NCBI GenBank assembly: GCA_947311265.1
Contig: CAMZKQ010000208.1
Coordinates: forward strand, 1 to 7,612
Direction: 5' to 3'
Source: an uncultured Chlorobiota bacterium
GTDB lineage: Bacteria > Bacteroidota > Bacteroidia > Bacteroidales > JAADGE01
DNA length: 7,612 bases
Every line of letters starts with the position of its first letter. Positions within the stretch are counted from its first letter, which is position 1. The position numbers and the translations under genes are program-made. The notes under the pieces are model-generated. The model did no database searches. It was given only the letters and a program-made list of their open reading frames with translations, and had not been told where the DNA came from. Positions 1-5,595 of the stretch are shown here, in pieces.

Positions 1-53
1 CCATAAATTTGCTTTTTAATTGTATCCGGATTTTCTATTTTTAGTCTTTGCAT
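1..53 (-). CDS. 5' end of an unidentified gene, cut by the window edge
   Basis: Seventeen codons are readable from an ATG at 53 to the left edge, giving MQRLKIENPDTIKKQIY. The frame is open throughout. A good Bacteroidota-type promoter lies just upstream on the same strand (64-94), which is the main support that this is a real gene start. The residues are charged and hydrophilic, with no signal peptide or membrane segment, so a cytoplasmic protein is likely. Seventeen residues are too few to assign a family. It is transcribed divergently from the phosphodiesterase-sulfotransferase frame. Confidence 0.45.
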   Translation of the reverse strand, partial: MQRLKIENPDTIKKQIY

Positions 54-63
54 TTTTTTAAGA

Positions 64-94
64 CAAAGATAATAATAATTTGATATACCCGCAA
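64..94 (-). promoter_or_regulatory. Bacteroidota-type promoter of the left-edge gene
   Basis: On the minus strand the -7 box TATCTTTG (64-71) matches TAnnTTTG exactly. A TTG (92-94) lies 20 nt upstream of it, as expected for the -33 element of the Bacteroidota primary sigma factor. The predicted transcription start is near 57, only a few bases before the ATG at 53, so the message would be almost leaderless. Confidence 0.45.
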
Positions 95-133
95 TTATAT
101 AAGACGTTTATTATAGTTGAGCTTTTTTTAAGG

Positions 134-174
134 CAACTCAAGAATTATAAGGCACTCATTTTCAACTTGAGTTG
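134..174. repeat. 9-bp inverted repeat between the divergent promoters
   Basis: CAACTCAAG (134-142) and CTTGAGTTG (166-174) are perfect reverse complements separated by 23 nt. The right arm also sits in a compact dyad, CAACT-TG-AGTTG (163-174). The repeat lies between the two divergent promoters and ends 9 bp before the plus-strand -33 element, a suitable place for an operator. No T-tract follows on either strand, so it is not an obvious terminator. The function is inferred from position only. Confidence 0.35.
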
Positions 175-179
175 GAATA

Positions 180-1421
180 GTGCTTGTAGGTCTAAATTTA
201 TGTACTACTTTTGCTAAGTCTATTATATCCCCCATTAAGGGGGATAAAACAGAAAAAAGCAATGAAAAAAAAGTTTTACTAATAGGCTGGGACGCTGCTG
301 ACTGGAAAATCATTAACCAACTCATCGCCAAAGGCGAAATGCCTGCGATGCAACGCCTAAAAGAAAATGGCGTTTATGGCAACCTGCTTACTTTAGACCC
401 CCCATTTTCGCCAATGTTATGGACTACAATTGCTACAGGCAAACTGCCCGACAAGCATGGCATTTTAGGCTTTACCGAACCCACTGCCACAGGCAAAGGC
501 ATTAGCCCCGTGGCCTCCACATCACGAAAAGTAAAGGCCATTTGGAATATCCTTACGCAAGAAAAACTAAAATCCCATGTAGTGGGTTGGTGGCCATCAC
601 ACCCTGCCGAGCCAATTAATGGGGTGATGATTTCCAACCATTACCAAAGCTCTTCGGCAAAACCCGATTCGCCCCTAAAACCGTCTTCGGTTTTTCCTAG
701 CGAGCTTGCAGGGCTTTTTGCACATCTTAAAGTTCATCCAGCAGAACTGCCTGCTAAGGCTAGTTTTCATAAAAACTATTTTTTAATTACTGAAAATAAA
801 AAAGAGGTCTTCAACCTTGTTTCACAAGTTACTAACAGTGAAAGTAAAGTGTTAAAAGACCCTATTATTGTGGTTTCTGGTTTGCCTCGTTCTGGCACTT
901 CGCTAATGATGCAAATTCTTGAAAGTGCTGATTTTAATATCTTTACTGACAAAAAACGGGGGGCAGACGTATCTAACCCAAAGGGGTATTATGAGTATGA
1001 GTTGGTAAAGAATTTGGCACGAGATAAATCGTGGTTGCCCAAAGCTAAAGGCAAGGCAGTAAAGGTAATTGCACAGTTATTGAAATTTTTGCCGGCAAAG
1101 TATAACTATAAAATTATTTTTATGGAGCGGGAGATTAAAGAGGTAATGCTTTCGCAGCAAAAGATGCTTATATCAAAAAAACAAATAAAAGAAGCCTTTT
1201 ATTCGCAAGATGTAGAGGTGGCTTTTCTAAGAACAATAACTAATGTTAAAAGAAAAATAGCGAGTAATTACAATATGGACATTTTATTTATTAGCCACCA
1301 AAACCTAATAACAAACCCTGTTTTGGAAATTGATAAAGTGCGTAAATTTTTAGCCATTAAAAAGCCGACAAAAGTATTGGCAGAGGTGGTGCAACCCCAT
1401 TTATACAGGGCAAAATTTTAA
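180..1421 (+). CDS. Truncated type I phosphodiesterase (alkaline phosphatase superfamily) fused in frame to a sulfotransferase; probably frameshifted at its start
   Basis: The open frame is 413 codons from GTG 180. Residues 31-193 match the N-terminal part of the type I phosphodiesterase/nucleotide pyrophosphatase family: first metal aspartate D38 (GWDAAD), the nucleophile segment PPFSPMLWTTIATG with S77 at the nucleophile position, then TSRKVKAIWNIL and GWWPSHPAEPINGV. Full proteins of this family continue for several hundred more residues, carry the remaining metal-binding Asp and His residues there, and often end in TPRs. All of that is absent. After a short unmatched linker (about 194-223), residues 224-413 are a complete small sulfotransferase. 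The natural start looks like ATG 262, giving MKKKVLLIGWD, but it is out of frame because the following run has eight A's (265-272) instead of nine. The promoter at 184-213 also makes GTG 180 unlikely. The phosphodiesterase half is almost certainly inactive; the sulfotransferase half could work. Confidence 0.7.
   Translation: MLVGLNLCTTFAKSIISPIKGDKTEKSNEKKVLLIGWDAADWKIINQLIAKGEMPAMQRLKENGVYGNLLTLDPPFSPMLWTTIATGKLPDKHGILGFTEPTATGKGISPVASTSRKVKAIWNILTQEKLKSHVVGWWPSHPAEPINGVMISNHYQSSSAKPDSPLKPSSVFPSELAGLFAHLKVHPAELPAKASFHKNYFLITENKKEVFNLVSQVTNSESKVLKDPIIVVSGLPRSGTSLMMQILESADFNIFTDKKRGADVSNPKGYYEYELVKNLARDKSWLPKAKGKAVKVIAQLLKFLPAKYNYKIIFMEREIKEVMLSQQKMLISKKQIKEAFYSQDVEVAFLRTITNVKRKIASNYNMDILFISHQNLITNPVLEIDKVRKFLAIKKPTKVLAEVVQPHLYRAKF
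184..213 (+). promoter_or_regulatory. Bacteroidota-type promoter of the phosphodiesterase-sulfotransferase gene
   Basis: TTG (184-186), a 19-nt spacer and TACTTTTG (206-213) match the TTG-N19-TAnnTTTG consensus exactly. Transcription should begin near 220. That is downstream of the GTG at 180, the only in-frame start before residue 54 of the long frame, and upstream of the ATG at 262. The promoter therefore argues that 262 is the ancestral start codon. Confidence 0.55.
226..246 (+). promoter_or_regulatory. GC-rich 5' leader hairpin
   Basis: TATCCCCC (226-233) and GGGGGATA (239-246) form a perfect 8-bp stem with a 5-nt loop (ATTAA), including five consecutive G-C pairs in very AT-rich surroundings. 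It would sit at the 5' end of the predicted transcript (start near 220) and 15 nt before the ATG at 262. It could stabilise the 5' end or influence ribosome access. The A-rich, not T-rich, sequence after it argues against a terminator. Confidence 0.4.
849..1421 (+). other. Sulfotransferase module with a possible independent GTG start
   Basis: This is the C-terminal 190 residues of the frame above. The 5'-phosphosulfate-binding loop of PAPS-dependent sulfotransferases is clear: VVSGLPRSGTS, with the loop at residues 234-241 of the long frame. It is followed by NPKGYYEYE, GKAVKVIAQLL, YNYKIIFMERE and a C-terminal VVQPHLYR. I know this pattern from a bacterial sulfotransferase family of about 190 residues that usually begins a few residues before KDPIIVVSG. 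The GTG at 849 falls exactly there (V-L-K-D-P), so this part is full length and could be translated alone. The acceptor substrate cannot be predicted. From memory, such genes often neighbour the phosphodiesterase family seen upstream, which fits a deletion between neighbours. No clear promoter was found just before 849. Confidence 0.65.
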
Positions 1422-1424
1422 ATT

Positions 1425-3317
1425 CTAAAACTCGATACCCATAATGGTAATATCGTCTCGCTGGCTAAGGTGCCCCATGTATTTTTCTAGTATGGCTTCT
1501 AATATGGCTTTTTGCGAAGGCAAATCTAGCTTGCTAATTTCTTGTAATACGATAAGCAGTTGTGGTGTCCCGAAACGAAGCCGTGCTTCGTTATTTTGGT
1601 CAATATAGCCGTCGGTGGTTAAATAGATGGTGTCTCCGTGGGCTATTGTTAGTTCTTTGTTTTCAAACTCAACGACTCGCCGCTTTACTTGTGTGCCGCC
1701 TATTGATTTTCGTGTGCCTTTTACAATTTGAATTTCACCATTATTTTTAACAATGAGCAATGGGCGTTTTGCACCGCAGTAGGTAATTTTAATGTGTTGC
1801 TTATTGGTGCTGTTAATTTTGCATAAGCACAAATCCATACCGTCGTTGTTAGTGGTTGTTTTTTGCTTTAACTCTTGTACAATTTTGTTGTGTAGTTGGG
1901 TTAATATTTCTTTTGGGTCATGTATTTTATTTACAATTACAATTTCGTTAAGCAGGCGGTTGCTAATCATCGACATGAATGCCCCTGGCACGCCATGCCC
2001 TGTACAGTCTGCCACTACGGTAAATGAGTACTCCTTATCTGGGCATTGTGCGTACCAATAGAAATCGCCAGAAACGATATCTTTTGGGCGGAAAAGAATA
2101 AAATTTTGGTATTCTTTATCTAGTATTTCTTGTTTGGGTAGTATGGTTTGTTGAATTGTTTTTGCGGTAGCTATACCGGCTTTTATATTTTCATTTTGTA
2201 TTGAAAGCAATTGATTCTGGGCTTGTACTTCGGCGTTCTGTTGTTCAAATTTTTCTTTTTGTTGGTACATTTCTGCACTTTGTTTTAAAATTTTCATTTC
2301 CGCTTGTTTTAGTACGGTAATATCGGTTTCAATGGCGATTATTTTTTCTACTTCATTTTTGATATTTAGGGTTGGGGAAAGCATTACTTGGGTTACAATA
2401 TTTTTTTCCAGCCCTAGTTTTGCCTTGGCTTGGTAGGATATTGTTTTCTTTTCTGCGACACATTTTCTGAATGCTTTTTTTGTTGCACTGGCTCTATTGT
2501 CTGAAAAAATATTTTTGCCATAGCGTTGGGTGTAGTCTTCAAACGATAGTTGGTAGGTTTTCGAGAAGGCGTTATTTACCCATTCAATATCTCCATTTGG
2601 GCTTATTATTTGTACAATATTATCGGTATGTTCTGCAACAAAAGTAAGTTTCTCTAGCTCTGCGTTGCTTGTTTGCAAGTTTTCGGCTTGTGCTTGTAGC
2701 TCTTCTGTTTGCAATTCTGCCTCTGTAATATAATCTGCTTTTTCAGAGTTTGCAAACATTAGTTTTTTATATATAGTGCTTCTAATTTTCTCGAAAACGG
2801 CCATCAAAACCATTACCATAACGTAGCCAGAAACAAATTTTAAGGCAAAATCGGCTGTAAAATTGGCCATATTGCTCAATGGAAACATGAAGAAAGCGAG
2901 GTAAATTAAAATCAAAAGCGAGGCGGCAATTGTACCCGTTTTTCTTCCTAACATAAAATAAGCGACCATAGGGAAGTTAAATGCCCAAAATATAACTTCT
3001 ACCGTACCACCAGAAATTAAAAGAAAAATATACGGTGTAAATAGTAGCAAAGGGGTTGCAAATGCCGAAAATTTAACATTTTTTCGGATACGAAAATCAA
3101 TAAGGGCTGCAACAAATAGTACCCCAATAACAAGCACAAAGCTACCTAAAGCAACTTTACCTGCTTTCAAATCTTTAAACCCAAATAGGAATGCAAAGGT
3201 TGTTCCGACCAAAGTGAACAGATTGAATATAAGTGCTTTACGAACATCAGACTGTTCGAACTCACCTTGTATCCCTGCAGTAAATATATTCCTGAAGACG
3301 TTTTGTTTTTTACTCAT
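1425..3317 (-). CDS. Membrane-anchored PAS/SpoIIE-type PP2C serine phosphatase (copy 1, intact)
   Basis: This is a 630-residue RsbU/SpoIIE-like sensor phosphatase, predicted to remove phosphate from Ser/Thr of a partner such as an anti-sigma-factor antagonist. Six hydrophobic segments occur at about 28-47, 55-73, 84-101, 105-122, 128-146 and 157-176. A coiled coil follows (about 190-225), then a PAS domain (about 226-333; GDIEWVNNAF, closing ETDITVLKQAE), a second coiled coil (335-385) and the SpoIIE domain (about 385-630). The catalytic motifs are complete: VSGDFYWY (D418), VADCTGHGVPGAFMS (D437), DGMD (492-495), TTDGYIDQ (D569) and RDDITIMGIEF at the end (D621, D622). It is thus a plausible active, metal-dependent enzyme. 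The ATG overlaps the end of the upstream small gene by 8 bp (ATGAGTAA), suggesting translational coupling. Its stop lies 3 bp from the stop of the convergent plus-strand gene. The stimulus and partner protein are unknown. Confidence 0.9.
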   Translation of the reverse strand: MSKKQNVFRNIFTAGIQGEFEQSDVRKALIFNLFTLVGTTFAFLFGFKDLKAGKVALGSFVLVIGVLFVAALIDFRIRKNVKFSAFATPLLLFTPYIFLLISGGTVEVIFWAFNFPMVAYFMLGRKTGTIAASLLILIYLAFFMFPLSNMANFTADFALKFVSGYVMVMVLMAVFEKIRSTIYKKLMFANSEKADYITEAELQTEELQAQAENLQTSNAELEKLTFVAEHTDNIVQIISPNGDIEWVNNAFSKTYQLSFEDYTQRYGKNIFSDNRASATKKAFRKCVAEKKTISYQAKAKLGLEKNIVTQVMLSPTLNIKNEVEKIIAIETDITVLKQAEMKILKQSAEMYQQKEKFEQQNAEVQAQNQLLSIQNENIKAGIATAKTIQQTILPKQEILDKEYQNFILFRPKDIVSGDFYWYAQCPDKEYSFTVVADCTGHGVPGAFMSMISNRLLNEIVIVNKIHDPKEILTQLHNKIVQELKQKTTTNNDGMDLCLCKINSTNKQHIKITYCGAKRPLLIVKNNGEIQIVKGTRKSIGGTQVKRRVVEFENKELTIAHGDTIYLTTDGYIDQNNEARLRFGTPQLLIVLQEISKLDLPSQKAILEAILEKYMGHLSQRDDITIMGIEF

Positions 3318-3663
3318 CTGTAAAGCTGTCTTTTATGGTTTTAAAACTTGGCGAGCTGCCGTTTAGCATCCATTGTTTAAAGTTTTCGATACCTAGCTGT
3401 TGTGTAATAAAAACAAAATTAGCGATACCAATACTTAGTGTTTTCCCATTTTCGCCAAACTTTGCTAAGGAGAATAAATAATAATTTTTATATACCACCG
3501 CCTTTGTTACAAGTGTGCCTGCCCCCAAACTGCCAGAAATAGGGTTGGCAATATTGTATTGTTTTATAATTTTGTTGTTATGGTTTTCTAAACTTGGATT
3601 AGAGAAAAACAGCCCAACAATTATAATTATAATAGCGATAGTTATATTTCTTACTTTTTTCAT
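3310..3663 (-). CDS. Small membrane-anchored DUF4359-like protein
   Basis: This 117-residue protein has a short basic N-terminus and one strong hydrophobic segment (about 7-20, with a run of isoleucines), then FSNPS. It should be a signal anchor with the remaining ~95 residues outside the cytoplasm; there is no lipobox cysteine. The stretch KNYYLFSLAKFGENGKTLSIGIANFVFI (about 59-86) together with the post-membrane N-P-S resembles the DUF4359 family as I remember it. That family has no established biochemical function. The gene sits between two phosphatase genes, 28 bp after the frame-corrected end of the upstream one and overlapping the downstream one by 8 bp, so the three are very probably co-transcribed. 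A role beside the membrane parts of the phosphatases is an inference from position only. Confidence 0.75.
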   Translation of the reverse strand: MKKVRNITIAIIIIIVGLFFSNPSLENHNNKIIKQYNIANPISGSLGAGTLVTKAVVYKNYYLFSLAKFGENGKTLSIGIANFVFITQQLGIENFKQWMLNGSSPSFKTIKDSFTDE

Positions 3664-3691
3664 CTTTTAAATATTCAATCCCTTCCCGCTG

Positions 3692-3751
3692 CTAAACTTG
3701 TACACCAACTACTGTAATATCATCTATATTTTTTATTTGGTCTATGGTATT
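3692..3751 (-). pseudogene. Out-of-frame C-terminus of phosphatase copy 2
   Basis: Read in the frame ending with TAG at 3692-3694, this stretch encodes NTIDQIKNIDDITVVGVQV. The D-D-I-T-V-x-G sequence followed by a stop a few residues later is the standard end of SpoIIE/RsbU phosphatases (compare RDDITIMGIEF at the end of copy 1). Adding one A to the A4 run at 3750-3753 (minus strand) joins it smoothly to the 5454 frame as ...EKQFKNTIDQIKNIDDIT, and the gene then ends 28 bp before the next ATG (3663). Confidence 0.8.
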
Positions 3752-5454
3752 TTAAATTGTTTTTCTTGCTCTACAAGAGGGCATTTTACAGCATCAGAAA
3801 GTAGGTTAATTAAATTTGAGTTTAACGAAATACCATCAGTAAATAGGTATAAAAAATCATCTTTTTGTAGTTCTTTTTCTGTATTTTTAATAAACTGCAC
3901 CTCTCCTTGGCTATAAATGGCAAGCATATTGGCATTTGATGCCGAATTTAGCTTTATGCTTTGCCCTATATTTTCAAGAAATACGACAGCAACTTGTAAG
4001 CGAACTTTGGAAAATGCGTTACTTTTTTCGAGTAATTTTGCAATGACATCTTTAGGGTTACTTACCTTAGCTTGTGTTATAATTTCAGTGAGTAATTCCC
4101 CAATAGTAAGCGACATAAATGCACCGGGAACGCCATGTTTAGAGTAATCTGCAATAGCAAAGCAAAATTTATTGTTGCCCAATGGGCTGAACCAATAAAA
4201 ATCGCCCGATACAATTTCTTTGGGGCTAAAAATAACAAAATTATCAAAATAATCTTTAATTTGCTCGCTCGATACAAGCGATGCTTTTTGTATTGTAGAA
4301 GCATAAGTTATACTTGCCCGTATGTGGGTACTTTGCTGTGCTACTTGTGCCTGATTATTTAAAATTTCGACATTTAGTAATTGTAATTCTTCTTTTTGGG
4401 CAGTTATTTCTTTGTGATGTGTAACAATATCTTGCTGTACTTTTTTTATTTTTGTAATATCCGAGTCTATTGATATTAAGTTTTTTATATTTCCTTTTTT
4501 ATCTAAAACTGGGGTTAGTTCTTTTTTCATCCAAACCACTTTTCCTGCTTTTGTTTTGTATTTGGCTTCAAAACTGACCGATTGTTTTTGGCTTATGCAC
4601 TGGTTTATCTTTGCCAAATTTACAGGAGCAGGATTGGTCAGTTGTATAGAGCCTCCTTTTTCGGCAATAAATTCTGGTAATTTGTAGCCAAACATTCTTT
4701 CAAAACCTCCATTTATCCACTCAATATTTCCTTTTGCATCGGTAATAATTATAGCATTATCGGTTTCGCTAGCTACAACTGATAGTTTTTCGAGTTCTGG
4801 TTGTAATTGCTCAAAGATAGCCTTTCTCTTTAAAATCTCCTCGTGCTGTCTATTTATTTTTTCGATATATTGGGTATTTTCAAGATTTGTTTTCCCTAAG
4901 GCTTTATTGGTTAAATACCGTATATATTCCGAAAAAAGGACTAAGGCAAATACACTGATATATGAAGCTAAAAACCGCACCCTATATGCCTTGTAATACT
5001 CGGGCATTTCCATAGGCGATTTGGTAAGTAGGTAACCTACAAGAATTAGAAATAGTATAGAAAGCACTGCCCCGGGTCGCCTGCCTACTGTCATTATTGA
5101 AATTAGCGGAAAGCTGTATAACCAGAATACAATGGTGGTTTCTTTTGAAAACAGTACAGTATATAGGAGTAGAAAAAAATAAGAAATCGTTAACAGCCAA
5201 TTTACAGTTTTGAAGGATTTTGTAAGATAAAGCAAGACCACCCCCAATAAAATAAGTAGTGCTTCTGCAAAAAATGCGTAGGCAAGTTGTTGGCTACTAT
5301 AGAGCAGTTCGGTAAAACCAAAGAACAATAAAAAGCTAATACAAATTAGCGAGTACACGTTGATAAGCAACGCTTGGCGAACTTTAAGCTCGTCAATCGT
5401 ACCTGAAATTCCCGCAGCGAAAAACTTCAAAAATTTTGCTTTTATTTCTACCAT
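3742..5454 (-). CDS. Membrane-anchored PAS/SpoIIE-type phosphatase paralogue (copy 2, divergent, C-terminus frameshifted)
   Basis: As written, the frame gives 570 residues. The architecture matches copy 1 nearly residue for residue up to D418: AGIxG at 14-18, VRxAL at 25-29, FGF at 45-47, FW at 110-111, GR at 124-125, six membrane segments, PAS with GNIEWING (242-249), coiled coils, and PKEIVSGDFYWF. The catalytic domain is degraded relative to copy 1. The usual GHG is KHG (ADYSKHGVPGAFMS, D436), the DGMD segment is replaced, and about 20 residues before FTDG (D540) are missing, as is the YxDQ after it. The frame stops at 3742 before the last metal-binding motif. That motif, NIDDITVVGVQV, lies just downstream in another frame (to 3692) and is restored by one extra base. 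Whether the enzyme is active is unclear. It is the first gene of the three-gene cluster; no exact TAnnTTTG promoter was found in the 141 bp upstream. Confidence 0.85.
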   Translation of the reverse strand: MVEIKAKFLKFFAAGISGTIDELKVRQALLINVYSLICISFLLFFGFTELLYSSQQLAYAFFAEALLILLGVVLLYLTKSFKTVNWLLTISYFFLLLYTVLFSKETTIVFWLYSFPLISIMTVGRRPGAVLSILFLILVGYLLTKSPMEMPEYYKAYRVRFLASYISVFALVLFSEYIRYLTNKALGKTNLENTQYIEKINRQHEEILKRKAIFEQLQPELEKLSVVASETDNAIIITDAKGNIEWINGGFERMFGYKLPEFIAEKGGSIQLTNPAPVNLAKINQCISQKQSVSFEAKYKTKAGKVVWMKKELTPVLDKKGNIKNLISIDSDITKIKKVQQDIVTHHKEITAQKEELQLLNVEILNNQAQVAQQSTHIRASITYASTIQKASLVSSEQIKDYFDNFVIFSPKEIVSGDFYWFSPLGNNKFCFAIADYSKHGVPGAFMSLTIGELLTEIITQAKVSNPKDVIAKLLEKSNAFSKVRLQVAVVFLENIGQSIKLNSASNANMLAIYSQGEVQFIKNTEKELQKDDFLYLFTDGISLNSNLINLLSDAVKCPLVEQEKQFKIP

Positions 5455-5595
5455 CTTAAAATTGTAATGTACAAGATGCTAAAAGTAACATAAATTTTGA
5501 AGTTTTGAAAGAAAAATAGAACATCAATACTGAAAAACGTGTTTTTTTCAAGTATTTAATTGAAAATCCAAGAAAAGTAAAGGTGTTTTTGAGGG
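5455..5595. other. Intergenic region between upp and phosphatase copy 2
   Basis: These 141 very AT-rich bases lie after the upp stop and before the phosphatase cluster, and should hold the cluster promoter. I found only near-matches to TAnnTTTG on the minus strand, without a correctly spaced TTG. Two weak inverted repeats (5545-5566 and around 5531-5550) lack a T-tract on the minus strand. Nothing here can be called with confidence. Confidence 0.4.

Noticed and set aside
1..53. Reading the 17 visible N-terminal residues as a transposase or DNA-binding protein
   Set aside because: There is a vague resemblance to some IS630-type N-termini, but 17 residues cannot support it and no terminal inverted repeat or target duplication can be shown.
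180..182. GTG 180 as the true start of the plus-strand gene
   Set aside because: It lies upstream of the start predicted from an exact consensus promoter, adds about 28 residues with no family counterpart, and the canonical start (ATG 262) is one base out of frame. It is kept only as the formal start of the uninterrupted frame.
5455..5540. TACTTTTA and TATTTTTC as -7 boxes for the phosphatase cluster
   Set aside because: Each misses the conserved final G and neither has a TTG at 19-20 nt upstream, so no promoter is called.
5545..5566. Inverted repeat TTTTCAA/TTGAAAA as a upp terminator
   Set aside because: It is a 7-bp, almost all A-T stem followed by A's rather than T's on the minus strand. 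Such palindromes are expected by chance in this AT-rich gap.
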